Under the pieces are notes generated by a model. That model saw nothing but the letters and a program-made list of their open reading frames with translations. It did no database searches and was not told where the DNA came from. A stretch of DNA of 64,000 nucleotides from Burkholderia thailandensis E264 (GTDB lineage Bacteria; Pseudomonadota; Gammaproteobacteria; Burkholderiales; Burkholderiaceae). Positions 10,510 to 19,296 of the stretch are shown piece after piece (the stretch's first letter is position 1; every line of letters starts with the position of its first letter). Made by a program: the position numbers and the translations under genes. Where the stretch lies: assembly GCF_000012365.1 (NCBI RefSeq), contig NC_007651.1, forward strand, positions 1,116,001 to 1,180,000, read 5' to 3'.

Positions 10510-11753
10510 CGACACCCGTCATGCCCCGCACGCGGGACGCTGCGTCGGACGTCGCCCTCCCGGGCGACCGCCGCGTGCGCATCCTGTTTCACATCAACGA
10601 TTTCGGCCGGGGCGGCACGGAGACTGCGCTGCTCGCGTGGCTCAACGCGCTCGATCGCCGAGTGTTCGAGGTCGGGCTGTCGGTCACGTATCCGACGCCG
10701 GATTTGACGACCTGGTGCGCGAAGGCGATTCCGCCCGACGTCGCGCTGCAGGTGCTCGCCCCGCAGCCGTGGATGCATGTGCTCCACCAGCGCGAGCGCG
10801 TGCGCAAGCTGCACGGCGGCGAGAAGCTGTTGCACAAGGCGTCGACGCATGCGCTGATCCGGCCGATCGTCGCCCGTCGTTTCCTGCGGCTCGCGCGCGG
10901 CTACGATGTGGTCTGCGATTTCGATTTTTCGCTGCGCGGCATTGCCGGAGGGGGGGACAAGCCGTGGATCGGCGTCAGCCATTACAGCTTCGCCGCGCGC
11001 TTCGGCGACAAGAGCGCGGCGTACATGGCGCGCCGCGTTCGTCAGTATGAGCGTTACGCGGCGCTCGCGGTGCTCACGCCCGCCATGCGGCGCGAAGCCG
11101 AGCCGCTCTTCGCGAATACCCGCGTCGTCGTCACCGCACTGCCGAACGTGATCGATCCGGCGGCGCTGCGCGTGCGGGCGGACGAGCCGGCCGAGTTGCC
11201 GGCCGGGCGTTTCATCGTATCGGTCGCGCGGCTCGATGAAGGGCAGAAGGACCATCGGACCTTGCTGCGTGCGTATGCAAAAGTTCGCGCGCGCCGTGCC
11301 GATGCCCCGCGCCTCGTGCTATTGGGCGACGGTCCGGACCGCGGCGTGCTCGAGGCGCTGGCTGTGGAGCTCGGGCTGCGCGATGCGGTGCAGTTCGCGG
11401 GCTTCTGCGCGAACCCGTTTCCGTACGTGCGCGCGGCTGACATGCTGGTCCTGAGCAGCCGCTACGAGGGCATGCCGATGGTGCTCGGCGAGGCGATGGC
11501 GCTCGGCACGCCGGTGATTTCCACCGATTGCCCGACGGGGCCGCGCGATCAGCTCGACGGCGGCCGAGGCGGGCTGCTCGTGCCGCCCGGCGACGCGGAC
11601 GCGCTCGCGGATGCGATCGAGCGCATGCTCTCTGACGATGTGCTGCGCGCGGCGCTGGTCGCGCACGCGTCGCGCAAGATCCAGTCGTTCGGCCCGCATG
11701 CGGCGAACGCGCGCATGCAGGCGCTCGCCGCGCAATTGCTCGAGTCGGCTTGA
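10506..11753 (+). CDS. Glycosyltransferase family 4
   Basis: A 415-residue GT-B enzyme. Residues 20-35 hold the acceptor-domain start (RVRILFHINDFGRGGTE), and the EX7E donor motif EGMPMVLGE lies at about 321-329, followed by the usual nucleotide-ribose segment. Its ATG overlaps the ligase stop by four bases (ATGA), so it sits in the same LPS transcript. It probably extends the core oligosaccharide. The acceptor and sugar are unknown. The first 18 residues are Arg/Asp-rich and may not be essential, but no internal start is clearly better. Confidence 0.85.
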   Translation: MTTPVMPRTRDAASDVALPGDRRVRILFHINDFGRGGTETALLAWLNALDRRVFEVGLSVTYPTPDLTTWCAKAIPPDVALQVLAPQPWMHVLHQRERVRKLHGGEKLLHKASTHALIRPIVARRFLRLARGYDVVCDFDFSLRGIAGGGDKPWIGVSHYSFAARFGDKSAAYMARRVRQYERYAALAVLTPAMRREAEPLFANTRVVVTALPNVIDPAALRVRADEPAELPAGRFIVSVARLDEGQKDHRTLLRAYAKVRARRADAPRLVLLGDGPDRGVLEALAVELGLRDAVQFAGFCANPFPYVRAADMLVLSSRYEGMPMVLGEAMALGTPVISTDCPTGPRDQLDGGRGGLLVPPGDADALADAIERMLSDDVLRAALVAHASRKIQSFGPHAANARMQALAAQLLESA

Positions 11754-11791
11754 GCGCGCCCGCGCCGCCAGGGCGCGCGGCGCGAATTCGC

Positions 11792-11797
11792 TAAAAT
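11792..11797 (+). promoter_or_regulatory. Candidate -10 box (TAAAAT) before second GT9 gene
   Basis: TAAAAT stands in an otherwise GC-rich gap between the GT4 and GT9 genes, about 30 bases ahead of the GTG start. It matches the sigma-70 -10 at five of six positions. No -35 hexamer of quality is seen, so it is a weak call. Confidence 0.3.
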
Positions 11798-11826
11798 GTC
11801 CAGTCGCTCTTCTTCATGCCTTCACC

Positions 11827-13014
11827 GTGACCGCTTCGTTGACGCTCCTCCGGCCGCCGCGCACCATCCTCGTGTCCTGTACGCGCCGCCTCGGCGACGT
11901 GCTGCTGACGACGCCGCTCGTCCGCTCGCTGAAGGCGCGCTGGCCCGACGCGCAGATCGACATGATCGTGTTTCAGGGCACCGAAGGCGTGCTCGAGCAC
12001 AATCCCGATATCCGCCGTGTGATCACGGTCGCGCAGCGTGCGCGACCGAAAGAGCGCATTGCCGACGCGCTGCGCATTTGGCGCAAGTACGATCTCGCGT
12101 GCGCTGCGATCAGTTCCGATCGCGCGCGCTTCTACGCGTTCTTCGCGGGTCGCAGGCGGATCGGGCTCGTCGATCCCGAGCGGCTCACGCGGCTCACGCG
12201 CTTCATCCTGAACGGTGTCGTGCTCGACGAGCATCGCGACGTCCATACTGTCACGAGCAATTTGTCGCTTGCCGGCGCGCTCGGCGTGACGCCGTGCGCC
12301 GACGTCGTCGCGCCCGGTATCGGCGACGATCCCGCCGCACATGCGCGCTTCGATGCGAAGCTGTACGGGACATCCGCGCTGCTGCGCGACGAGCCGTACG
12401 TCGTGTTGCATCCGTATCCGATGTTTCGCTACAAGCGCTGGCGCGAGGACGGCTGGGTTGATCTCGTGCGCTGGGCGCGCAGCCGGGGGCTTGCGGTTGC
12501 GCTGAGCGGCGGTCCCGCGCAGGCCGAGTGCGACTATGCGGCGCGGATCGCGCAAGCGGCGGGCGAGCCCGTGTTGAACATGGCAGGCAAACTGTCGTTC
12601 GGCGAGAGCGCCGAGATGTTCCGGCGCGCGCGGCTCTTCATCGGCCCGGACACCGGCGCAACGCACGTTGCCGCTGCCTGCGGCGTTCCGACGATCGCCC
12701 TCTTCGGGCCGTCGAATCCGACGCGCTGGGGCCCGTGGCCCGCGCATTGGCCGGCCGGTAGCGAGCCGTGGCCGCTGCGAGGCTCGCAGCGGTGCGGCAA
12801 CGTGTATTTGCTGCAGGGCGAAGGCGATTGCGTGCCGTGCAAGCTCGAAGGTTGCGACCGCCATCTGGACAGCTGGAGTCGATGCCTGACCGAATTGCCG
12901 TCGGCCCGCGTGATCGGCGCTGCGGCCGCGATGCTCGGACTCGATGCGGCGAGCGCGCAGACTACTGGCATTGCGATGTCGGTCGACGTCAGCCGGCTCA
13001 AGGCGGGCAAGTAG
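11827..13014 (+). CDS. Glycosyltransferase family 9 (heptosyltransferase family)
   Basis: A 395-residue GT9 protein. The N-terminus (TILVSCTRRLGDVLLTTPLVRSLK) is the classical heptosyltransferase start. A central HPYPMFRYKRW segment matches the donor-binding region, and GPDTGATHVAAACGVP begins at about residue 273. The C-terminal part has a cysteine-containing segment (LLQGEGDCVPCKLEGC) seen in other family members. It is likely another LPS core sugar transferase, paired with the GT9 gene at 8069. The start is uncertain: GTG at 11827 gives VTASLTLL, and an in-frame TTG four codons later is also possible. No Shine-Dalgarno sequence is evident for either. Confidence 0.85.
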   Translation: MTASLTLLRPPRTILVSCTRRLGDVLLTTPLVRSLKARWPDAQIDMIVFQGTEGVLEHNPDIRRVITVAQRARPKERIADALRIWRKYDLACAAISSDRARFYAFFAGRRRIGLVDPERLTRLTRFILNGVVLDEHRDVHTVTSNLSLAGALGVTPCADVVAPGIGDDPAAHARFDAKLYGTSALLRDEPYVVLHPYPMFRYKRWREDGWVDLVRWARSRGLAVALSGGPAQAECDYAARIAQAAGEPVLNMAGKLSFGESAEMFRRARLFIGPDTGATHVAAACGVPTIALFGPSNPTRWGPWPAHWPAGSEPWPLRGSQRCGNVYLLQGEGDCVPCKLEGCDRHLDSWSRCLTELPSARVIGAAAAMLGLDAASAQTTGIAMSVDVSRLKAGK

Positions 13015-13289
13015 GGCAGCGGCTCCCCGAATCAAACCGGTGCGTCGCAGTGTGCCGCGACGTCAGCGATGTGATTTGTTTCGCTGTGTGTGGACGATCG
13101 AGCGTCGGGCGGATCGCGCGTGCGGCGAACGCATCGCGCGACCGAGCCGGTACGAGGATCGAGCGCGGCGCGCGCACGCATGCGGTGAGGTTGGCCGTGT
13201 CGTGCGGCACGGCGCCGATTCCGCCCGCGCAGCGGGCGCATGTGTCGACGGGCTATCCGGTCGCCTCGTCGGCGCGGATTTTCCGCGTG

Positions 13290-14054
13290 TCAGTCGCGCG
13301 TCTCTTGCCGCTGAGAAAATCCGAGTTTCAGGAAGCGGTAGTAGACCGTTTCGGCATTGAACATGGCGATCATGAAGCCGGCCCGTCCATCCAAGAAGCC
13401 GCGCCGCAGGAGATAGGTGCGCACGAAGGCCCACGCCCCGCGTCCGATGGCCTTCGCCAATCCGCCGCGCTTGCCTGCCGCGCGCCGCTGTGCGGCGCCC
13501 GCGCTCGAATATGCGTCAAGCTTGCGCAGCACGGTTTCGAAGTCTTCGTACGAGTAGTGCAGCAGTTTGCCGTCGAGCTTCGCGGACGGCTCGTCGAACA
13601 CGAGCCGCTCGTGGACGAGATCGTCGGAAAAGCGTGCCGCGCCCCGTTTGAAAAGCCGCGGCAACCAGTCAGGGTACCAGCCGCTGTGGCGCACCCAACT
13701 GCCGCAGAAGCTCGACAGCCGGTCGAGCGCATAGACCGGCGCGCGCGGCGCGCGTATCGCCGCCTGGATCGAGGCGGCGAGCTCGGGCGTGACGATCTCG
13801 TCGGTGTCGATCGACAGGACCCAGTCGGTGTCGAGCGCGGCCACCGCGCGATTTTTCTGCGGCCCGAAGCCCGGCCAGTCGGCGGCGACCATCACGCGCG
13901 CGCCGTGCGCTTTCGCGATGTCGACCGTCGCGTCGGTGCTGCCGCCGTCGACGACGACGATATCGTCGGCGAACGCCAGTGCGTCGAGGCATTCGGCCAG
14001 CCGGGCCGCGGCGTTGTGAGCAATGAGGGCGACGCCGAGAGTGGGTTCTGCCAT
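13290..14054 (-). CDS. Glycosyltransferase family 2 (LPS core, WaaE/KdtX-like)
   Basis: A 254-residue GT-A fold enzyme. It opens with GVALIAHNAAARLAECLDAL and has the D-D-G-S pattern near residue 36 and a metal-binding DxD-type segment (SIDTDE, D83 and D85). The QKNRAVAALDTDWVLSID region is characteristic of the WaaE/KdtX group, which adds beta-glucose to inner-core heptose. It converges on the LPS run from the opposite strand, leaving a 275-bp gap, so it must have its own promoter. Assignment to LPS core synthesis is by family and location; the exact linkage is inference. Confidence 0.85.
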   Translation of the reverse strand: MAEPTLGVALIAHNAAARLAECLDALAFADDIVVVDGGSTDATVDIAKAHGARVMVAADWPGFGPQKNRAVAALDTDWVLSIDTDEIVTPELAASIQAAIRAPRAPVYALDRLSSFCGSWVRHSGWYPDWLPRLFKRGAARFSDDLVHERLVFDEPSAKLDGKLLHYSYEDFETVLRKLDAYSSAGAAQRRAAGKRGGLAKAIGRGAWAFVRTYLLRRGFLDGRAGFMIAMFNAETVYYRFLKLGFSQRQETRD

Positions 14055-14487
14055 GAAAGCGGTGTCCGAATGCTTGAGGGGCGGTGAGCGCGAGTATACC
14101 CGCGTGCCGTTCTTCGGCAGCCGGTGCGATTGCGCAACCCGCTGGGGCTGGCGTGCCGTGCGGGTCCGGCAAAGCAGACGCGATCACCGCGCCGGCTCGC
14201 CGGATACCGGCGAGCGCGAACTGCGAACGACTCGAACGGGACAAGCCTTGAACGATCGGAGGATCGATGGGGCGGCGGAGCGGAAGATCGGAGACGGAAG
14301 ACAGGGCGGGAACAGAAAGCCGGCTGCGGCGATCCGATAGCGGCATCGCCGTCGAATCGACGATTTGTGCCGCCTCAGGCGTTTTTGCCTCTCGACCCGC
14401 GAGTTCCGGCGGATTCGGCGCGATGTGCTACCTTTTTCTATGCGCCCGGCACCGACAGCCGGTTGCGCCTTTTCACGGAGAGATTCG
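14055..14487. other. Intergenic region with a perfect GC hairpin
   Basis: No gene is supported in this 433-bp divergent gap between the GT2 gene and the RcnB-like gene. A perfect 8-bp inverted repeat with an ATA loop lies at 14196-14214. It has no T tract, so it is not an obvious intrinsic terminator; it could be an operator or RNA hairpin. CGGAGAG at 14476-14482 is the ribosome-binding site of the next gene. Confidence 0.4.
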
Positions 14488-14871
14488 ATGAAAGCACATC
14501 GTACGCTGTGGATTTCGATGCTCGCTGCCGGCGCGCTCGTGTCATCGCTCGCCGCCGCTCAACCTCATGGCCGGGGCGGACCGGGCGACGAACGCCACGG
14601 GCCGCCTCCCGGCAGGCATGTCGGGGGCGATCACGGCAAGCGCGGCGAATACGGCGGCCCGCGTCCCGGCGAGCACCGCGGCGACGAAAACGCCGCTTGG
14701 CACCGCGGAGATCGTCTGCCGGACGAATACCGGGACCGCCAGTACGTGATCGACGACTGGCGCGGGTACCACCTGTCGCCGCCGCCGCGCGGCTATCACT
14801 GGGTCGGGATCGGCGGCGACTACCTGCTCGTGCGCATCTCGACGGGCGTCATTCTCCAGATCGGACCGTAA
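14488..14871 (+). CDS. RcnB-family periplasmic protein
   Basis: A 127-residue protein with a Sec signal peptide (MKAHRTLWISMLAAGALVSS, cleavage after AAA or so). A Gly/His/Arg/Pro-rich middle and a C-terminal RcnB-type domain follow (DRQYVIDDWRGYHLSPPPRG, then YHWVGIGGDYLLV). RcnB of E. coli helps control nickel and cobalt efflux from the periplasm. Burkholderia carry many short RcnB-like proteins whose role is not established, so metal homeostasis is only a suggestion here; the His-rich middle would fit. The start is the ATG preceded by CGGAGAG. Confidence 0.8.
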   Translation: MKAHRTLWISMLAAGALVSSLAAAQPHGRGGPGDERHGPPPGRHVGGDHGKRGEYGGPRPGEHRGDENAAWHRGDRLPDEYRDRQYVIDDWRGYHLSPPPRGYHWVGIGGDYLLVRISTGVILQIGP

Positions 14872-15111
14872 GCCGGGCCGTCGCGAGGCATGCCGATCGC
14901 CGTTTTCCGCGACACAGGGCGCGGCGGCCGATACGGATGCCTCGCACATCCCGTCTGCCGGCGGGTTCGGTGCGGCTCGCCGACGCCATGCCGGCGATGG
15001 CGGCGAATCGGAGCGTCGCGTGGCGCAGTGTCGTTCAGCGCTGCTCGGCGCAGCGCCTTTCTCGCATGTCGCCGTTTTCGCTCTTGCCGTTTTCTCTCGT
15101 TGGCCGCGGCG

Positions 15112-15669
15112 TCAATGCTTCGCGAACCAGCGTCGCTCAATTCGCGACATCGTCCAGCCGACCGCCATCGCGCACGCGGTGCCGAGCGTCACTTCGCCTA
15201 GCCGCACGAGCGGAATGTCCCACAGCGGGCCTTCGCCCGGAAACAGCAGCACGATCGTCGCGGTGATCGCACCGAGCCGCGCCGCGCTGCCGACGTTCAG
15301 ACACCAGCAGCAGATGATCGCGGCCACGATCGTGACCGCGTACGCGACGAAGTGGCCGGCGCCCGTCGCCGCGCCGGCGAAGCCGATCAGCCCGCCCACC
15401 ATCGCGCCGATGAACTGATCGCGCGACAGGTTGATCGTGTCCGCATAGTTGTGCTGCGTGACCGCGATCGCGGTGATCGCCGCCCATACGGCCTGCTCGG
15501 TGTGCAGCGCGCGGCCGATTCCATACGCGAGGCATGCGCCGCTCGCGGCCTGAACGGCCATCAGCACGCCCTGCAGCAGGCGCTCCTTGAGCGACAGGCC
15601 CTTGAACAGGTCGAGCACCGATTCCTGGATCTGCCGGCGCGCGTCGTTGAAAGCTTTGATGGTTTCCAT
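15112..15669 (-). CDS. FUSC-family inner membrane protein
   Basis: A 185-residue protein with five to six predicted membrane helices after an amphipathic N-terminus (METIKAFNDARRQIQESVLDL). The pattern of helices, with AVWAAITAIAVTQHNYADTINLSRDQFIGAMVGG near the centre, fits the FUSC (fusaric acid resistance/aromatic acid exporter-like) N-terminal membrane domain standing alone. It lacks the soluble domains of full-length aromatic acid exporters. Its substrate is unknown. It converges with the RcnB-like gene and has its own upstream gap holding a 9-bp minisatellite. Confidence 0.75.
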   Translation of the reverse strand: METIKAFNDARRQIQESVLDLFKGLSLKERLLQGVLMAVQAASGACLAYGIGRALHTEQAVWAAITAIAVTQHNYADTINLSRDQFIGAMVGGLIGFAGAATGAGHFVAYAVTIVAAIICCWCLNVGSAARLGAITATIVLLFPGEGPLWDIPLVRLGEVTLGTACAMAVGWTMSRIERRWFAKH

Positions 15670-15829
15670 CTCGGTCAGGCTGGGAGCGGGGAAGGGGCGC
15701 CGCCCGCCGGTTCAGCGGAGGACGAACGCGGCGGCGCGCGTCGGCCGCCGCGTCCCGTCGAGCGCGCGGCGCAACGGCGGCGCAGTATCGGCGAGCGACG
15801 ATGGCCGCCGCGGGAGATGCTCGCTGCCG

Positions 15830-15861
15830 CATCGACCGCATCGACCGCATCGACCGCATCG
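15830..15861. repeat. 9-bp tandem repeat, about 3.6 copies
   Basis: The unit CATCGACCG repeats three times and then partially, in the 268-bp gap between the FUSC-type gene and the MFS gene. No gene is supported in this gap. The repeat could vary in copy number between isolates. Confidence 0.8.
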
Positions 15862-15937
15862 CAGACGCATCCTCATGCGGATGCGCCGGCGCGCCCTGCA
15901 TCGCACCGCGTGCAACGCCGCAGCGGCTGTCGGCGCG

Positions 15938-17200
15938 TCACTGCGCCGGCTCGGCGCTCGGGCGCTGCGCGTCTTCGGCGAGCGTCGCATCGCGCGTCTC
16001 GGGCATCGCGAACCATACGAGCAGCGTCGCCAGCGCGCCTGCGGCGGCGAGCCCGAAGAAGCTCATCGCGTTGCCGAAGTGGTCGGCCGCGAAGCCTGCG
16101 AGCGCGGTGCTGAGCGTTGCGCCGACGCCCGCCGCGAGGCCGAAGAGCCCGATGCACAGGTTGTAGCGCCCCTTGCCGCCCGCGACGTCGGCGGCGATGA
16201 GCGGCAGCATCACGCCGAACACGGCGGCGCTGATGCCGTCGAGCATCTGCACGGGCACGAGCAGGTACGGGCTCGACACGCCGGCGAACAGCAGTGCGCG
16301 CAGCGGCAGCGCGGCGAAGCCGAGCAGCAGGATCGGCCGGCGGCCCCAGCGCTGCGCGGAGCGGCCGACCCACGGCGAGAGCATCGCGACGATCGCCTGC
16401 GGGACGATGATGCACGCGGCGATCACGAGCTGCACGTTCTCGCCCATGCCCGCCGTCACTTCGCCCGCGGCGAGGTTCAGCATCGCCGCGTTCGACAGGT
16501 GGAACAGCACGACGCACGCGGCGAAGATCAGCATCCGCTTGTCGCGCAGCAGCTCGCGCAGCGTTTCGCGCTCTTCGTCTTCGTCGGTGCCGTCGCGCGG
16601 CGCGGATGCGCGCGGCGCCGCGTGATGATGATGGTGCGTCGGCTCGATCATCGCGAGCGCGACGAGCGCGGGCAGCGCGAGCGCCGCCGTCAGCCAGAAC
16701 ACCGCGCGCGCGGAGAAGTACTCGCCCGTGAGCCCCATCAGGCCCGCCGCGACCGCGCTGCCGAGCGACGCCCAGCGCGCGTTGCGGCCGAGCCGGTCGC
16801 CGAGGCTCTCGCGGCCGACGAGCGCGAACGAGATCGCCGCCATCGCCGGCACGAGCATGCAGCTCGCGAAGCCATGGAACACCTCGGCCGCGATCACGGG
16901 CACGACGGTCGGGCTCGCGGCGAGCAGCACCGCGGACAGGATGATCGCGGCGATCGCCCACGCGGCCGCGCCTTTCTTGTTCTTCAGCGCGTCGACAGCC
17001 GCGCCGCCCGGCACCTGGCTCACCATCGCGCTGATCGTGCCGATCGACAGCGCCATGCCGATTTCGCCCTGCGTCCACTTGTGCGAGGCGAGATACGACG
17101 CGATGAACGGCCCGAAGCCCGTCTGCACGTTCGCGACGAAAAAGTTGAGCCAGTCGAGGGCGCGCAGGCTCCGCGCGCTGACTGCATGCCGGACCGTCAT
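15938..17200 (-). CDS. MFS transporter with histidine-rich central loop
   Basis: A 420-residue major facilitator protein with twelve predicted helices. After an N-terminal SARSLRALDWLNFFVANVQT, the first half contains VPGGAAVDALKNKKG. The long central cytoplasmic loop (about residues 195-225) has five consecutive histidines followed by an acidic run (DEDEE), then the second six helices. The closest general match is to uncharacterised drug/solute MFS transporters. The histidine cluster might bind metal or be a length artefact of CAC repeats. The start ATG overlaps the stop of the upstream lipoprotein gene by ATGA, so the two are translationally coupled. Confidence 0.85.
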   Translation of the reverse strand: MTVRHAVSARSLRALDWLNFFVANVQTGFGPFIASYLASHKWTQGEIGMALSIGTISAMVSQVPGGAAVDALKNKKGAAAWAIAAIILSAVLLAASPTVVPVIAAEVFHGFASCMLVPAMAAISFALVGRESLGDRLGRNARWASLGSAVAAGLMGLTGEYFSARAVFWLTAALALPALVALAMIEPTHHHHHAAPRASAPRDGTDEDEERETLRELLRDKRMLIFAACVVLFHLSNAAMLNLAAGEVTAGMGENVQLVIAACIIVPQAIVAMLSPWVGRSAQRWGRRPILLLGFAALPLRALLFAGVSSPYLLVPVQMLDGISAAVFGVMLPLIAADVAGGKGRYNLCIGLFGLAAGVGATLSTALAGFAADHFGNAMSFFGLAAAGALATLLVWFAMPETRDATLAEDAQRPSAEPAQ

Positions 17201-18186
17201 CGTTTCGCCCCTGCTCGAGCGGCGGCCGGTGCGGCAGCGGGGGCGGCGGGCGCGGCGGGGGCCGCAGGCGAGACGGCGAGGATCGGCTTGTCGCCGGCAT
17301 AGGGCGGCGACGCCCTCAATTGCGCGTCGCTCAGGTCGAGCAGCGCGCGCAGCGACTTGTCCCTCGGCGCGAAGCGCAGCGCGGACCAGTTCGCGGCTAT
17401 CGTGTGCCGGTCCGGGTCGACGAGGCCGCCGACGTCGAGCACGACCGCCTGCGGCTGCGCGTCGCGACCGATCAGCACGTCGACGACGCGGCCGACCTTC
17501 GCGCCGTTCGGACGCTCGACGTCGGCGTCGATGATCCGCATCTGGCCGGGCTCGGCGCCTGCCTGCGCGGAGCCCGAGAGCGGCACCGTCTTCGGGCGAT
17601 CGGCGGGCGCGAGTCCCGCGGTGGCCGGCATGTCGAGGACGATCGGCTCCTGCTTGCCGCCCGGCGTGAAACGGAACAGCTTCCACGGGAAGCTGACCTT
17701 GCGGTCGCCGACTCCCATGAAGCCTTGCAGGTTCACGAGCATCTCGCGCGGCGCGCCGGCGGCGTCGGCCGTCATGTCGACCGCGCGGCCGATCACCTTG
17801 CCGCTGCGCCGCACCTCGCTGTCGAGAAGCGCGTGCACCTGGCTGCGCTCGATCGCGCGCGTCGTCACGAGCGGCGCGGGGGGCGGCGCGGGCCGGGGCA
17901 CGGGCGGCGCGACACGCGCGGGCTTGCGGCGCGGTGCGGCCTCGCGATGCGGCTTCTTCGGCGCCGTGGTTTCGACGGGCTCGGGCGCGCTCGCGGGCTC
18001 GGGCGCCGCGACGGGCTCGCTCGCCGGCTCGACGGGCACGGCGACCGCCTCGACGATGGGCGCGGGCGCTTGCGGCGCGCGCAACAGCGCGCAACCGGAC
18101 AGCGCGAACATGGCGAGGACGACGGGTGCCGCGGTGGCGACGGGACGGGGGAGACGGAAGGCAGAACGCGGGAATCCGCCGCTCAT
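17197..18186 (-). CDS. Lipoprotein with tandem PRC-barrel-like domains
   Basis: A 329-residue envelope lipoprotein. The N-terminal signal ends in a lipobox L-S-G-C with the lipidated cysteine at residue 32. A Pro/Ala/Glu-rich spacer (about 40-110) then leads to two PRC-barrel-like units: one beginning VHALLDSEVRRSGKVIGRAV, the other beginning DADVERPNGAKVGRVVDVLI. PRC barrels are small beta domains found in RimM and photosynthetic reaction centres. I start at the ATG with GGAG nine bases upstream; an ATG five codons earlier lacks a good site. The coupling to the MFS gene suggests a shared envelope function that I cannot name. Confidence 0.75.
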   Translation of the reverse strand: MSGGFPRSAFRLPRPVATAAPVVLAMFALSGCALLRAPQAPAPIVEAVAVPVEPASEPVAAPEPASAPEPVETTAPKKPHREAAPRRKPARVAPPVPRPAPPPAPLVTTRAIERSQVHALLDSEVRRSGKVIGRAVDMTADAAGAPREMLVNLQGFMGVGDRKVSFPWKLFRFTPGGKQEPIVLDMPATAGLAPADRPKTVPLSGSAQAGAEPGQMRIIDADVERPNGAKVGRVVDVLIGRDAQPQAVVLDVGGLVDPDRHTIAANWSALRFAPRDKSLRALLDLSDAQLRASPPYAGDKPILAVSPAAPAAPAAPAAAPAAARAGAKR

Positions 18187-18201
18187 CAAGAAATACTCCA
18201 T

Positions 18202-18764
18202 GTGGACGGGGGGCAGGCCGCATGGGCGCGCCGCCGGCGATGATGGCTGACGCCCGAAGGGCATCGCGGGAGGACAGAGTTTAACCTGTGAAGAATACGG
18301 GCCGCGAAACGGTGCCCCATGACGGGCCGGGCGGACGTTTGAATCGAATGGTACGCCCGTGCGGGGCGGTGGGGGAAAGGGAGGGTTTGCGTCGATCGGG
18401 GCGGCGGGTGGCGGGCGAATCGTCTTTTGTCTTTCGCCGCCATGTGCCGCTTGTCGTTTGGCGTTTCCCGTCGGTCGATTCCGTCGCGGGCGGCGGCATG
18501 CGGCGGCGGTCGCCGCGACGGGGGCTGGGCTCGGCACTCGGCGTGGCGCAGGCGGCGCGTCGATCGTTCTCCTGGGGCGAAAGGCTTGCGGAACTCGGGC
18601 GCGGGGCGCCCGGAATTCAATGCCGAACGTCGAACGTCGAACGTCGAACGTCGAACGTCGAACGCCGAACGTCGAACGCCTGGAACCCGGAACCCGAACG
18701 TCGGGCGCCATTCTCTGAGCGCCGCGCCGCGCCGCGCCGCGCCGGGCGGGTGCCCGGCGTCCGC
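18202..18764. other. Intergenic region with heptamer array
   Basis: This 560-bp stretch has no supported gene. Its only notable structure is the heptamer array at 18624-18679, followed by a GCCGC-type run near 18720-18745. The upstream control region of the lipoprotein-MFS pair should lie at its left end. Confidence 0.5.
18624..18679. repeat. Heptanucleotide tandem array (CGAACGT), 8 copies
   Basis: Eight head-to-tail copies of CGAACGT; copies six and eight read CGAACGC. The array is intergenic, 85 bp from the 3' end of the carboxymuconolactone-decarboxylase-type gene. Such arrays are typical variable-number loci in the B. pseudomallei group. Confidence 0.95.
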
Positions 18765-19217
18765 TTACACCGTCTCCGGAATCGGATTCCTGAAGCTGAC
18801 ATTCAGCAGATTCCATGCATTGATCGTCGCGATCGCGAAGCCGAGCTCGGCGATCTCGGTATCGGAGAAGTGCGCCTGCAACTGCGCGAATGCCTCGTCG
18901 CTCGGGTCCGCGTGCGGAATCCGCGCGACGCTTTCCGCCCATTGCAGCGCGGCGCGCTCGCGCGCGTCGAAGAACGGCGCCTCGCGCCAGCCGGCGACCG
19001 CGTTCAGATGCCGCTCGTCGACGCCGAGCTTCACGAGATCGCGCCAGTGCATGTCGATGCAGTATGCGCAGCCGTTGATCTGCGACACGCGCAGGAACAC
19101 CAGATCGACGAGTCGCTTGCCGAGCGAGCCGCTCCACACGGTTTCGGACAGATGGAGCAGTGCGTTGAACGGCTTTGTTGCGAGCTTCGGATACGGAAGG
19201 CGGGGAGCGTGCGACAT
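18765..19217 (-). CDS. Carboxymuconolactone decarboxylase/AhpD-like protein, ECF41 partner
   Basis: A 150-residue all-helical protein of the CMD/AhpD superfamily with the redox motif C50-A-Y-C53 and a following His57 (CxxCxxxH), as in AhpD-type peroxidase partners. The start is the ATG preceded by AGAGGA. The gene follows the ECF41 sigma gene on the same strand after 456 bp and has its own ECF41-type promoter (19270-19296). ECF41 sigma factors are known to sit beside carboxymuconolactone decarboxylase, oxidoreductase or epimerase genes, which they transcribe. The enzyme's substrate is unknown; a thiol-based peroxidase or reductase role fits the CxxC. Confidence 0.9.
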   Translation of the reverse strand: MSHAPRLPYPKLATKPFNALLHLSETVWSGSLGKRLVDLVFLRVSQINGCAYCIDMHWRDLVKLGVDERHLNAVAGWREAPFFDARERAALQWAESVARIPHADPSDEAFAQLQAHFSDTEIAELGFAIATINAWNLLNVSFRNPIPETV

Positions 19218-19269
19218 GATCGATTTCCTCTGAAGGCGGGGCCGCCCGATGCGGCCCGCTTGCCTACAA

Positions 19270-19296
19270 GACGTGACGCGTCGCGCGTTTGTGACA
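19270..19296 (-). promoter_or_regulatory. ECF41-type promoter of the CMD-like gene
   Basis: Read on the minus strand, TGTCACA (19290-19296) is followed after exactly 16 bases by CGTC (19270-19273), then TTG. This is the published ECF41 promoter pattern and is shared with the sigma gene's own upstream region. The predicted leader is about 45 bases and ends in an AGAGGA ribosome-binding site. Confidence 0.85.

Noticed and set aside
14196..14214. Perfect 8-bp hairpin as a terminator for a neighbouring gene
   Set aside because: It lies between divergent gene starts and has no T tract.
16630..16650. Five-histidine cluster as an engineered tag
   Set aside because: It lies in the middle of a native MFS loop and is encoded by mixed codons typical of the region.
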